25,832 nt of DNA. Source: Candidatus Aminicenantota bacterium. Its GTDB lineage: Bacteria > Acidobacteriota > Aminicenantia > S016-38. The notes under the pieces were generated by a model, which worked only from the letters and a program-made list of their open reading frames with translations, was not told the DNA's origin and ran no database searches. Location of the stretch: NCBI GenBank assembly GCA_027062035.1, contig JAMOUL010000313.1, positions 1 to 25,832 on the forward strand. The letters run 5' to 3'. A program made the translations under genes and the position numbers. Below, in pieces: positions 1 to 7,578 of this stretch. The stretch's first letter is position 1. Each line of letters opens with the position of its first letter.

Positions 1-302
1 GTCTTGAACTTCTTTCTAAAATGCCGGGAAATGTAGCAACAGCTGTTAAAGTTCCTGAAGGGGTTGATGGGGTGGCTCTGGTAAAAACCGTTCAGAAAAA
101 ATACGGTGTTTACATTGCCGGAGGACAGAGTTCCTATAAAGGTAAGATTTTCAGAGTAGCTCATCTTGGATACATGAGTGCCTTTGACATAATTACTGCG
201 ATCTCTGCGATTGAAATGGCTCTTGCAGAACAGGGTTATAAGTTTGAAATGGGTTCCGGAGTTAAGGCTGCCATGGAAGTATTCGGGAGGGAATGGAAAT
301 GA
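1..302 (+). CDS. Class V aminotransferase (serine-pyruvate / phosphoserine-type), C-terminal part
   Basis: The gene enters from the left edge; the reading frame is open from base 3, so the Met at base 21 is internal. About 99 codons are visible. The segment with YIAGGQSSYKGKIFRVAHLG followed by an Ala-rich helix is the typical C-terminal small domain of class V PLP aminotransferases of the alanine-glyoxylate/serine-pyruvate group. The PLP lysine lies off the window. The stop overlaps the next gene, a 3-phosphoglycerate dehydrogenase, as ATGA. That pairing suggests it supplies the phosphoserine transamination step in place of a classical SerC, as the similar aminotransferase-SerA pairs of Thermotoga are thought to do. 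Family call is firm; the exact substrate is inferred from the neighbour. Confidence 0.85.
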   Translation, partial: LELLSKMPGNVATAVKVPEGVDGVALVKTVQKKYGVYIAGGQSSYKGKIFRVAHLGYMSAFDIITAISAIEMALAEQGYKFEMGSGVKAAMEVFGREWK

Positions 303-1195
303 AGATTCTGGTATGCGATAAGATAGCTCCCGAGGCTCTGGAAGAGCTTAAGAAATTAGGCGATGTGGTTTATAAAACGGGAATGGGTCCGGAAGAACTC
401 AAGAAGGAAATCGCTGACGCCGATGTAGCAGTTGTTCGTTCTGCTACCAAACTCCGCAGAGAGATCCTCGACGCTGCTAATAAGCTTAAACTTATAGTAA
501 GAGCAGGTATTGGTCTGGATAATATAGACCTTGAAGCGGCTAAAGAAAAGGGGATAGAAGTCAGAAATACACCTGCAGCCACATCAATCTCTGTGGCCGA
601 ACTTGTCTTTGCTCACATGCTTGCAGCTGCGAGAATGCTTCCCATGGCCTATACTTCTATGAAAGCTCATAAATGGGAGAAAAAGCTCTTCCAGGGATTT
701 GAGCTTTATGGTAAGACCCTCGGCGTTATAGGCTTTGGAAGAATAGGGAGAGAGGTGGCCAGAAGAGCGGTTTGCTTCGGTATGAACGTTCTCTGGTATG
801 ATGTTGTTGATGTTGAAACCGATATAAAGGGCAGAAGGGTGAATCTGGATGAACTGCTTTCCTCTTCAGATTTTATTACCGTTCATGTACCTCTTCTTCC
901 CCAGACAAAGTACATGATCAATGGTGAGGCCATTTCCAGAATGAAGGACGGAGTCGTTCTGGTTAATGCAGCCAGAGGAGGAGTGGTGGAGGAAAAGGCA
1001 GTTCTCGATGCCCTTGAATCCGGAAAGATAAGTTTCTACTGCGTGGACGTTTTTGAGAAAGAACCTACAGATAACTTTGCCCTTATAGATCATCCCAGGG
1101 TTATCCCTACTCCCCATATAGGAGCTTCTTCCCGTGAGGGTCAGCTTCGAGCTGGTATGGAAGTGGTGAGGATTGTGAGGGAATTCTTCTCCTGA
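299..1195 (+). CDS. serA: D-3-phosphoglycerate dehydrogenase, short form without ACT domain
   Basis: NAD-dependent D-2-hydroxyacid dehydrogenase, most likely oxidising 3-phosphoglycerate in the first step of serine synthesis. Visible features: the Rossmann motif GFGRIG (residues 145-150), catalytic Arg226 in NAARGG, Glu255 in DVFEKEP and His273 in PHIGASSRE. At 298 residues it ends after the catalytic core and lacks the C-terminal ASB/ACT regulatory domains, so serine feedback inhibition through an ACT domain is not expected. Start choice: an ATG at 293 is only 2 nt from GGAGG (286-290), whereas the ATG at 299 is 8 nt away and overlaps the upstream stop as ATGA, so 299 is preferred. The aminotransferase partner supports phosphoglycerate over other hydroxyacids. 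The stop overlaps the xseA start by one base. Confidence 0.88.
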   Translation: MKILVCDKIAPEALEELKKLGDVVYKTGMGPEELKKEIADADVAVVRSATKLRREILDAANKLKLIVRAGIGLDNIDLEAAKEKGIEVRNTPAATSISVAELVFAHMLAAARMLPMAYTSMKAHKWEKKLFQGFELYGKTLGVIGFGRIGREVARRAVCFGMNVLWYDVVDVETDIKGRRVNLDELLSSSDFITVHVPLLPQTKYMINGEAISRMKDGVVLVNAARGGVVEEKAVLDALESGKISFYCVDVFEKEPTDNFALIDHPRVIPTPHIGASSREGQLRAGMEVVRIVREFFS

Positions 1196-2613
1196 TGGAT
1201 GAGGATCTGGATCTTTTACTGGAGAAACAATCTGTATATACAGTAAAACAGCTCAGTCTGATCATAAAGAACGAGATTGAGAAGCTCGGGTTTGTGTATG
1301 TGAGAGGTGAGGTTTCCAATGCCCACCTCTCACATGCCGGCCATTTTTACTTTGACCTCAGGGAAGAAAATTACACGATAGCAGTCGTTCTTTTTAAAAG
1401 TCGGACCAGAGGAGTGGTTCGCTTTCCAAAGGATGGAGAAAAGGTGGAGGTGGGCGGAAGACTGACAACCTATGAGGGAAAGAGCCAGTATCAGATCATT
1501 GCAGATGTGGTAGTTCAGCGAGGAATCGGGGAACTGAGGGAAGCTGTAGAGAAACTGAAACGCAAGCTGATGGCCGAGGGACTTTTTGATGAGTCCCTCA
1601 AGAAACCCCTGCCACTTCTTCCCAGAAGAATAGGCGTGGTTACTTCGCCCCACGGAGCAGCCATAATGGATATCATAAGAACCATAAGAAGAAGAAATTC
1701 ATCCGTACATCTTTTCCTTTATCCAGTAAAAGTTCAGGGTGAAGGGGCGGAGGATGAAATTGCAAGGGGCATAGAGGTTTTTAACCGCTGGGGTAAGGTG
1801 GATGTGATAATAGTGGGAAGGGGAGGTGGAAGTTTTGAAGATTTAATGGCTTTCAATACAGAGAAGGTGGCAAGGGCTATTTTTGCATCAAGGATTCCCG
1901 TTATATCCGCGGTAGGCCATGAAGTTGATTTTACCATAGCTGATTTTGTGGCAGATCTGAGGGCCGCAACTCCGACAGCCGCAGCAGAGCTTGTTATTAA
2001 GAGTCGAGAAGAACTTAAAGAAAAACTGGATGCCATTGAGGCAAATCTTATTTCCATGCTTAAGGCGCTGGTTAACAGGCGGCGCAGAGAGTTTCTTGAG
2101 GCGGAGAGGAGCCTTCGGGCAATAGAGACAAGGTTTTTTAACGTTTTGAGAGATTATGACAGGATATATGAAAGGTTGTTCCGTTCCTTACCCAGAACCC
2201 TTGAAGTCAAAAGAAGGCGACTTTCTACTTTAACCATTACCCTTTTAAGAATGTCTCCAGCAGGACCTGCCTCTAAAAAGATAGGAGAGCTCCGGGAAAG
2301 ACTTTTAAGATTTTCACCAGCCCTCAGGGTTTCTTCTTATATGGATAAGCTGAAAAACCTGTATGTGAGAATGGGGAGGGCTATTTCCCTTGTTTATGAA
2401 GGAAAGAAGGGGGAGCTGGATAAACTGATTTCACAGCTCAGGATGCTGAGCCCTTATTCTGTGCTGGAGAGGGGGTATTCAATTGTTCTTAAGGATAATA
2501 AGGTAATAAAGGATTCTGCTCAGGTAAGCAGAGGGGACCGTCTGGAAATAAGGCTTCATCGAGGGAAACTTGATGCTCAGGTAAAGGGAACCTGGTCACT
2601 TCCCACTGAATGA
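1195..2613 (+). CDS. xseA: Exodeoxyribonuclease VII large subunit
   Basis: Large subunit of exonuclease VII, which degrades single-stranded DNA from both ends into oligonucleotides. The 472-residue protein has the N-terminal OB-fold DNA-binding domain (about residues 15-110, including YVRGEVSNAHLSHAGHFYFD), then the catalytic domain with GVVTSPHGAAIMDI, VGRGGGSFEDLMAFN and AVGHEVDFTIADFVADLRAA followed by TPTAAAEL. A long helical stretch and the C-terminal ERGYSIV strand complete the family layout. Length is normal. It begins at TGATG, overlapping the serA stop by one base, so it is probably translated by coupling. The small subunit gene xseB, often next door, is not between this stop and the convergent gene at 2645. 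Confidence 0.95.
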   Translation: MDEDLDLLLEKQSVYTVKQLSLIIKNEIEKLGFVYVRGEVSNAHLSHAGHFYFDLREENYTIAVVLFKSRTRGVVRFPKDGEKVEVGGRLTTYEGKSQYQIIADVVVQRGIGELREAVEKLKRKLMAEGLFDESLKKPLPLLPRRIGVVTSPHGAAIMDIIRTIRRRNSSVHLFLYPVKVQGEGAEDEIARGIEVFNRWGKVDVIIVGRGGGSFEDLMAFNTEKVARAIFASRIPVISAVGHEVDFTIADFVADLRAATPTAAAELVIKSREELKEKLDAIEANLISMLKALVNRRRREFLEAERSLRAIETRFFNVLRDYDRIYERLFRSLPRTLEVKRRRLSTLTITLLRMSPAGPASKKIGELRERLLRFSPALRVSSYMDKLKNLYVRMGRAISLVYEGKKGELDKLISQLRMLSPYSVLERGYSIVLKDNKVIKDSAQVSRGDRLEIRLHRGKLDAQVKGTWSLPTE

Positions 2614-2615
2614 AT

Positions 2616-2634
2616 TTCCGGAGCATATCCGGAA
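2616..2634. terminator. Hairpin between convergent xseA and PLP-enzyme genes
   Basis: A perfect 7-bp inverted repeat, TTCCGGA and TCCGGAA with a 5-nt loop, fills most of the 31-nt gap between two convergent stop codons. The position fits a bidirectional terminator. The downstream T-runs are weak on both strands (CTTTCT on the plus side), so termination may be inefficient or factor-assisted. Confidence 0.5.
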
Positions 2635-2644
2635 CTTTCTGCGC

Positions 2645-3601
2645 TTAAAGAAAACCTTTTTCCTTCATCCATTCATCATTGTAGACCTTGGAAAGGTACT
2701 TGAGGCCGGAATCGGGAATTATGGTAACCACAATATCATCTTCCGGGAGTCCCTTTGCTACCTCTAATGCTCCCAGAACGTTGGCCCCTGATGAACCACC
2801 CCCGAATATTCCTTCCTCCATGGTGAGCCTTCTCGTCATAAGGAAAGAGTCTTTATCGTTTACCCTTACCATATCATCTATAAGGGTAAAATCTATTATA
2901 GGTAGCAGCCTTTCGTCTCCCAGCCCTTCTATTTCATAGTCCCCTGGCCTGGAAAGTTTTCCTTCTTTAAAATAGTCATAAAATACGGAACCTTCGGGGT
3001 CAACCGCTATGCATTTAACTTCAGGATTCATCTCCTTTAGATATTTACATACACCCATGAAGGTTCCACCGGTTCCCATGCCAGCTACAAAGTGAGTTAT
3101 TCTTCCCCCTGTCTGTTTCCAGATTTCTGGTCCAGTGGTGTGGTAATGAGCCTCCACGTTTCCAAAATTTTCATGCTGGTCAACATAGAAAGCATTTTCA
3201 ATGGATTGGGCAATTTCCCTGGCCTTTCTGTCCCTGTCAGCAAGAGTTCCTTCTACCAGAACTACCTCTGCTCCAAATGCCTTCAGATGATCCAGTTTTT
3301 CCTTTGAAACCTTGTCGATTACTGTGAGGATTACCTTGTAACCCATAACAGCACCATAGAGGGCAATAGCTACTCCTGTGTTTCCGGATGTAGCTTCTAC
3401 AATGGTGGCTCCTGGCTTGAGCTTTCCTTCTCTTCTTGCCTTCTCCAGTACATAGATAGCCATCCTGTCCTTTACGCTTCCACCTGGATTCAGATATTCG
3501 ATTTTCGCAAGGACAAGGGGTTTTAAACCTTTTGTTACCCGATTTAATTTCACAAGGGGAGTGTTCCCTATTATGTCAAGGATTGTTTCTTCGTATTTCA
3601 T
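2645..3601 (-). CDS. PLP-dependent cysteine synthase / cystathionine beta-synthase-type enzyme
   Basis: Fold-type II PLP enzyme of 318 residues. Lys44 in PGGSVKDR should bind PLP, TSGNTGVAIA is the substrate loop, GTGGTFMG binds the phosphate and GGGSSGAN follows. The family makes cysteine from O-acetylserine (CysK) or cystathionine from serine and homocysteine (CBS). Several segments look more like the CBS core than CysK: VDPEGS, EGLGDE, the DSFLMTRRL helix and a C-terminus SKVYNDEWMKEKGFL. There are no C-terminal CBS regulatory domains. It lies convergent to serine biosynthesis genes, which fits use of serine or an activated serine. It is monocistronic with its own promoter and no Shine-Dalgarno site (see 3611-3639). 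Family certain; substrate uncertain. Confidence 0.9.
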   Translation of the reverse strand: MKYEETILDIIGNTPLVKLNRVTKGLKPLVLAKIEYLNPGGSVKDRMAIYVLEKARREGKLKPGATIVEATSGNTGVAIALYGAVMGYKVILTVIDKVSKEKLDHLKAFGAEVVLVEGTLADRDRKAREIAQSIENAFYVDQHENFGNVEAHYHTTGPEIWKQTGGRITHFVAGMGTGGTFMGVCKYLKEMNPEVKCIAVDPEGSVFYDYFKEGKLSRPGDYEIEGLGDERLLPIIDFTLIDDMVRVNDKDSFLMTRRLTMEEGIFGGGSSGANVLGALEVAKGLPEDDIVVTIIPDSGLKYLSKVYNDEWMKEKGFL

Positions 3602-3610
3602 GGGGTAATG

Positions 3611-3639
3611 ATTATAACCCAGACATGAAAAATTTACAA
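3611..3639 (-). promoter_or_regulatory. Promoter of the PLP enzyme gene, nearly leaderless
   Basis: On the minus strand TTGTAA (3639-3634), a 17-nt spacer and a perfect TATAAT (3616-3611) lie 9 nt before the ATG. Transcription should start about 3 nt before the start codon. No Shine-Dalgarno sequence lies in the last 9 nt (CATTACCCC). Confidence 0.7.
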
Positions 3640-3910
3640 TATCCGAAAGAACTTTTTAAACCATGCCCTGTCTGAAGTTCTATTTTCTGCTGGGGAATAT
3701 TTTTGCGGTAGCCATAATAGTATTTTAATTCAGGATATTACGTTTATAGGGGTTTTAACATTTGAACATTGAATAAATGGATGGATGAATTGTCTCACAT
3801 TTCTGAATCCAGTGTTTTATAAAAACTGAAGATATAACAGGTTCTTGAGGTCGTGGTCTATTACCGCAAGCTCTTCATCTTAAAAATCTTTTTCGTTTCT
3901 TTAACGCTTT
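3640..3910. other. Intergenic region without recognisable gene
   Basis: With its edges, the gap between the 3' end of frr and the PLP-enzyme start is 348 bases (3602-3949). Apart from the promoter at 3611-3639 and possible terminator hairpins at 3911-3956, I see no conserved ORF, RNA gene or clear repeat. The stretch is AT-rich with stop codons in all frames. A small RNA cannot be excluded by eye. Confidence 0.4.
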
Positions 3911-3956
3911 TAAAAAACTTAACTTCTTCAGGAAGATCTAAAAAAGTATTTAGACC
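3911..3956 (-). terminator. Possible terminator of the rplM-frr operon
   Basis: On the minus strand GGTCTAAA and TTTAGATC (3956-3935, with one G-T pair) form a hairpin that includes the frr stop codon. A second weak hairpin (CTTC/GAAG, 3935-3923) is followed by GTTAAG and six T residues (3916-3911). The second hairpin is poor, so the call is tentative. Confidence 0.35.
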
Positions 3957-4504
3957 TTCATTATTTCTTCTTCCTTCTTTTTCGCAAGCTCTTCAGCTTT
4001 CTTTATATATTCGTCGTGGATCTCCTGGATTTTATCGAATCCCCTGAATTTGTCGTCTTCGGATATTTCTTTATTTTCTTCCATCTCCTTAAGTCTCTCC
4101 CTGCAATCTCTTCTTATGTTCCTTATGGCTGCTTTGGTTTCCTCCAGGATTCTGTGAAGTAGTTTTACCAGATCCTTCCTTCTTTCCTCATCGAGAGGTG
4201 GAATGGGAATCTTTAACTGTGTACCATCGTTTACAGGATTGAAGCCCAGATTGCTTCTTATAATAGCCTTTTCAATTTCAGGGATAGCGTTTTTGTCCCA
4301 TGGCTGGATTATTACCAGGTCAGGGCTGGGAATATTTATGGTGGCAAGCTGAGTTATTGGTGTGGGTGCACCATAGTATTCCACCTTTATTTCTTCAAAA
4401 ATTGCAGCTGAGGCTCTCCCTGTTCTGAGTTTCGCTATTTCCTTTTTGAAATGTTCCAGGGATGCCTCCATTTTTTTCTTTGCTTCCTTAAATACCTGTT
4501 CCAT
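3950..4504 (-). CDS. frr: Ribosome recycling factor
   Basis: RRF works with EF-G to split post-termination ribosomes. The 184-residue protein has normal length and the family layout: an N-terminal helix with LRTGRASAAIFEEIKVEYYG, the small domain with PTPITQLATINIPSPDLVII and LKIPIPPLDEERRKDLVKLL, and a C-terminal coiled-coil helix ending in a Lys/Glu-rich tail. The start has a clear Shine-Dalgarno GGAGG. It is the last gene of the rplM operon, one base after the pyrH stop. The order tsf-pyrH-frr is widely conserved in bacteria. Confidence 0.97.
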   Translation of the reverse strand: MEQVFKEAKKKMEASLEHFKKEIAKLRTGRASAAIFEEIKVEYYGAPTPITQLATINIPSPDLVIIQPWDKNAIPEIEKAIIRSNLGFNPVNDGTQLKIPIPPLDEERRKDLVKLLHRILEETKAAIRNIRRDCRERLKEMEENKEISEDDKFRGFDKIQEIHDEYIKKAEELAKKKEEEIMKV

Positions 4505-4505
4505 C

Positions 4506-5225
4506 TCACACCTCCTGTTTTACGATGGTTCCAACCTCCTCCCCCAGAATAATTTTTTTCAGATTTCCCTTTCCCTTTATGTTGAAAACTATTATGGGCA
4601 TGTTATTTTCCATGCATAACGTTACAGCAGTTGAATCCATTACACGGAGACCCTTTTCCAGGACCTGGAAATAAGTGAGCTCTTTAAACATTTCTGCCTT
4701 TTCTTCCTTCATCGGGTCAGCAGCAAAAATTCCCTCCACCTTTGTGGCTTTCAAAAGTACATCAGCCCTCATCTCAATTGCTCTTAGAGCGGCTGCGGTA
4801 TCGGTGGAAAAGAAAGGATTTCCTGTGCCGCATGAGAATATAACCACCCGTCCCTTTTCCAGGTGCCTCAGGGCCCTTTTGGGTATAAATGGTTCTGCTA
4901 TGGCCCTTATTTCCAGGGCAGAAATAAGCCGCGTTACTATCCCCCTCTTTTCAAGAAAATTCTGTAGAGCAATGCCATTTATCAGGGTTGCGAGCATGCC
5001 CATATAGTCTCCCCATATTCGGTCAATTCCAATTTCCGAAGAATTTATTCCCCTGAAGAAATTACCTCCCCCCACTACAACAGCTATCTCTACTCCCAGG
5101 TTTATTGCATCCTCAATTTCTTCGGAAATATATGATAAAACCTTTGGATCGATACCGAATTCTCTATCACCCAGAAGGGCTTCTCCACTTAATTTTAAAA
5201 GAAGTCTTTTATAGCGCAAGCCCAT
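4506..5225 (-). CDS. pyrH: Uridylate kinase (UMP kinase)
   Basis: Bacterial UMP kinase of the amino-acid kinase superfamily, converting UMP and ATP to UDP. The 239-residue protein shows the N-terminal RLLLKLSGEALLG, the nucleotide-binding VVVGGGNFFRG, the substrate region DYMGMLATLINGIALQ and the GTGNPFFSTDTAAALRA loop, with KATKVEGIFAADP following. Length matches the hexameric bacterial enzyme. It starts 4 nt after the tsf stop with only a weak ribosome site nearby, so translation is probably coupled to tsf. Confidence 0.97.
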   Translation of the reverse strand: MGLRYKRLLLKLSGEALLGDREFGIDPKVLSYISEEIEDAINLGVEIAVVVGGGNFFRGINSSEIGIDRIWGDYMGMLATLINGIALQNFLEKRGIVTRLISALEIRAIAEPFIPKRALRHLEKGRVVIFSCGTGNPFFSTDTAAALRAIEMRADVLLKATKVEGIFAADPMKEEKAEMFKELTYFQVLEKGLRVMDSTAVTLCMENNMPIIVFNIKGKGNLKKIILGEEVGTIVKQEV

Positions 5226-5229
5226 CTTC

Positions 5230-5832
5230 TTAGGGCTCTTCTCCTACTGCGAACCTTACGAACCTCTTGATGACTATATTCTCTCCGAACTTGGCAATCT
5301 GCTCGGTGAGGTATTGCTTTACAGTGATCTCAGGATTCTTAACATATGGCTGTTCCAGCAGACACACCTCTTCGTAATACTTCTTGAGTTTTCCTTCAAT
5401 AATTTTCTCTATTACATGTTCCGGCTTTCCGGAATCCTTTAACTGGTCTCTATAGATTTCCTTCTCCTTTTCCAGGACCTCCTGAGGTATGTCTTCAGGA
5501 GATACATAAAGCGGAGATGAAGCAGCTATCTGCATGGCTATATTCTTTGCAAATTCTCTGAATTCTTCGTTTCTTGCTACAAAGTCTGTTTCTGAGTTTA
5601 CCTCAACCAGGACCCCTATTTTTCCATTGGAATGGATATAGGAGCCTATAAAACCTTCCTTTGTTGCCCTTGTTGCCTTTTTGGCGGCTGTTGCAAGACC
5701 CTTTTTCCTGAGAATTTCAATTGCCTTCTCTTCGTCACCGCCTGCCTCTATAAGGGCCTTTTTGCAGTCCATTACGCCCAGGCCTGTTCTTTCCCTGAGC
5801 TTTTTTATCTGTTCCATTGTTACTTCAGCCAT
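5230..5832 (-). CDS. tsf: Elongation factor Ts, short form
   Basis: EF-Ts is the guanine nucleotide exchange factor of EF-Tu. The UBA-like N-terminus (LRERTGLGVMDCKKAL) and the core motif ETDFVARNEEFREF are present. I place the start at 5832 (MAEVTMEQIKKLRERTG) because GGAGGAG lies 3-4 nt upstream; a longer frame to 5895 would only add 21 Lys/Arg-rich residues encoded inside rpsB. The protein is then 200 residues, close to the short EF-Ts of Thermus and Thermotoga and much shorter than the E. coli protein (283). Its start overlaps the rpsB stop by 8 nt. Confidence 0.96.
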   Translation of the reverse strand: MAEVTMEQIKKLRERTGLGVMDCKKALIEAGGDEEKAIEILRKKGLATAAKKATRATKEGFIGSYIHSNGKIGVLVEVNSETDFVARNEEFREFAKNIAMQIAASSPLYVSPEDIPQEVLEKEKEIYRDQLKDSGKPEHVIEKIIEGKLKKYYEEVCLLEQPYVKNPEITVKQYLTEQIAKFGENIVIKRFVRFAVGEEP

Positions 5833-6619
5833 TTTCTCCTCCTTCATTTTCTTCTGCGACTTTTTCTTCCTGCTCTTCCGGGGTTTCCTCTTCAACCTCG
5901 TTTTTAACCTTCATCTGTTCCAGTTCCCTTCTTTCCCTTTCTTCCTTTCCTTCGATAACGGCATCTGCTATTTTGGAGCAGAAAAGCTTAATCGCCCTTA
6001 TGGCATCGTCATTTCCTGCGATGGGATAATCCACCATGTCAGGGTCGGCGTTTGTATCCACCACTGCAACCACTGGAATACCGAGCTTTCTTGCTTCTCT
6101 TATCGGGATTTCCTCGTGGACCGAGTCTATTACAAACATGGCCTTTGGAAGTTCTACCATCTCTTTAATTCCTTCAAGGTTCTTCTGGAGTTTTTTCAGC
6201 TTCTTGTCCAGTCGGCTCTGTTCCTTCTTGGAAAGGATCTCCCACTCGCTGGAATTTCTCATTTCTTCCAGCTCTATTAACTTCTCCACACTACGTCTTA
6301 TCATCTCAAAATTGGTGAGGGTACCTCCAAGCCAGCGATTGTTTACATATGGCATACCGCAACGGGAAGCCTCTTCCTTGATAATTTCCTTTGCCTGCTT
6401 TTTGGTTCCCACAAAAAGTACCTCTCCACCATTAGCCACCACTTCCTTAATGAAATTCAGAGCTCTTCTGAAATCTTCTGCTGTTTTCTGCAGGTCTATT
6501 ATGTGGATACCGTTTCTTCTCCCGTAAATATAGGGAGCCATCTTGGGGTTCCATTTTCTCGTTTGATGTCCGAAATGAACACCTGCTTCAAGCAACTCTT
6601 TCATCGTAACATCTGCCAT
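5825..6619 (-). CDS. rpsB: 30S ribosomal protein S2
   Basis: S2 binds late to the small subunit and recruits S1-type proteins. The 264-residue sequence has the N-terminal LLEAGVHFGHQTRKWNPKM, the RNNRWLGG-like NNRWLGGTLTNFEMIRRSV, and PKAMFVIDSVHEEIPIREA followed by VDTNADPDMVDYPIAGNDDA. The last about 40 residues form a highly acidic, low-complexity tail typical of some S2 proteins and not needed for the fold. AAGGAGGG precedes the ATG. Third gene of the rplM operon, directly upstream of and overlapping tsf. Confidence 0.97.
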   Translation of the reverse strand: MADVTMKELLEAGVHFGHQTRKWNPKMAPYIYGRRNGIHIIDLQKTAEDFRRALNFIKEVVANGGEVLFVGTKKQAKEIIKEEASRCGMPYVNNRWLGGTLTNFEMIRRSVEKLIELEEMRNSSEWEILSKKEQSRLDKKLKKLQKNLEGIKEMVELPKAMFVIDSVHEEIPIREARKLGIPVVAVVDTNADPDMVDYPIAGNDDAIRAIKLFCSKIADAVIEGKEERERRELEQMKVKNEVEEETPEEQEEKVAEENEGGENG

Positions 6620-6628
6620 TTTCCCTCC

Positions 6629-7033
6629 TTACCTCTTGTGATACTGAGGAGCTTTTCTTGCTTTGTGGAGTCCGTACTTTCTTCTTTCCTTTTCTCTGGG
6701 GTCTCTTGTAAGAAGCCCCTTTTCCTTTAGGGTTCTTGCAAGTTCCCCATTATATTCAACGAGGGCTCTGGCAATTCCAAGCCTTATGGCATCTGCCTGG
6801 GCTGAAACTCCGCCTCCCCTTACTGTGATATAGAGATCGAATTTCTCCAGGGTCTGAGTTATATAAAGAGGTGTCTTTGCCCTGTTCCTTATTGTTTCAG
6901 ATGGAAAATATTCGTCGAAATTCCTTTCCTTGTTGTTTACAAAAAGCTTTATTTTGCCATTTCCAGGTATAAGAAAAACCCTTGCCGTTGATGTTTTCCT
7001 TCTGCCTGTTCCGTAGTAATAGTTTTCTGCCAT
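6629..7033 (-). CDS. rpsI: 30S ribosomal protein S9
   Basis: S9 (134 residues) has the family signature GTGRRKTSTARVFL near the start, GGGVSAQADAIRLGIARAL in the middle, and the basic C-terminal tail KARKAPQYHKR that reaches the P-site tRNA. A GGGGTGA ribosome site lies 4 nt before the ATG. It follows rplM by 10 nt, the usual rplM-rpsI pair. Confidence 0.97.
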   Translation of the reverse strand: MAENYYYGTGRRKTSTARVFLIPGNGKIKLFVNNKERNFDEYFPSETIRNRAKTPLYITQTLEKFDLYITVRGGGVSAQADAIRLGIARALVEYNGELARTLKEKGLLTRDPREKERRKYGLHKARKAPQYHKR

Positions 7034-7043
7034 TTTTCACCCC

Positions 7044-7472
7044 TTAGAAATTGTATATTTCAGGTTTTTGTGCCTGGTGGGGATGGTTGGGTCCCCTGTA
7101 GACCTTTAGTTTCCTGTAAAGTTTCCTGCCAAGACGGTTCTTGGGAAGCATCCCCCATACAGCGTCTTCTATTACCTTTTCAGGGTGACGCTGAAGCATC
7201 TCTTTAAGGGTAAATTCCCTGAGGTTTCCGAGGTATCCCGAGTGAGATCTGTAAAGTTTTTGTTCGAGCTTTTTCCCGGTTACTTTCACCTTTTCAGCAT
7301 TTATAACCACCACAAAGTCTCCTGTGTCAAGAAATGGGGTAAATATCCTTTTGTGTTTACCCCTTAAAAGTCTTGCTATCTCAGTGGCAAGCCTTCCCAG
7401 AGTTTTGCCTTCGGCATCGATTAGCCACCACTTTCTCTCGATCTCGTCCTTTTTTGGTAAATATGTCCTCAT
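7044..7472 (-). CDS. rplM: 50S ribosomal protein L13
   Basis: L13 (142 residues) is an early assembly protein of the large subunit. Visible are RKWWLIDAEGKTLGRLATE, the LLRGKHKRIFTPFLDTGDFV segment and AVWGMLPKNRLGRKLYRKLK, with the terminal VYRGPNHPHQAQKP. It opens the six-gene translation operon rplM-rpsI-rpsB-tsf-pyrH-frr. An AAGGAGAGGAG ribosome site precedes the ATG, and a strong promoter lies at 7503-7531. Confidence 0.97.
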   Translation of the reverse strand: MRTYLPKKDEIERKWWLIDAEGKTLGRLATEIARLLRGKHKRIFTPFLDTGDFVVVINAEKVKVTGKKLEQKLYRSHSGYLGNLREFTLKEMLQRHPEKVIEDAVWGMLPKNRLGRKLYRKLKVYRGPNHPHQAQKPEIYNF

Positions 7473-7502
7473 ACTCCTCTCCTTCAGTAGTGTCAGCTTA
7501 AT

Positions 7503-7531
7503 AATTTACAGGAAAATTAGCCGTTTGTCAA
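7503..7531 (-). promoter_or_regulatory. Promoter of the rplM translation operon
   Basis: On the minus strand a perfect TTGACA (7531-7526), a 17-nt spacer and TAAATT (7508-7503) precede rplM. The start of transcription is expected near 7496, leaving a leader of about 25 nt with a good Shine-Dalgarno site. It is back to back with the sigma-factor promoter. Confidence 0.7.
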
Positions 7532-7538
7532 TATTTAT

Positions 7539-7567
7539 TTGAACCTTTTTCATTAGAAGAATATCTT
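7539..7567 (+). promoter_or_regulatory. Possible promoter of the ECF sigma gene
   Basis: TTGAAC (7539-7544), a 17-nt spacer and TATCTT (7562-7567) lie 11 nt before the ATG at 7579. Each box matches the sigma70 consensus at four of six bases. The GAAC core and CTT end also resemble ECF-type promoters, so self-activation by the encoded sigma factor is possible but unproven. Confidence 0.4.
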
Positions 7568-7578
7568 AATTGGTGAAG

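Noticed and set aside
3602..3949. Riboswitch or T-box leader upstream of the PLP enzyme
   Set aside because: The promoter lies 9 nt before the start codon, leaving no leader for such an element.
3853..4047. Small plus-strand ORF across the frr 3' end
   Set aside because: Starts in AT-rich intergenic sequence without a ribosome site and runs antisense into frr.
5681..6527. Plus-strand ORFs opposite tsf and rpsB
   Set aside because: Ser/Phe-rich translations are the antisense shadow of Glu/Lys-rich ribosomal genes; no start signals.
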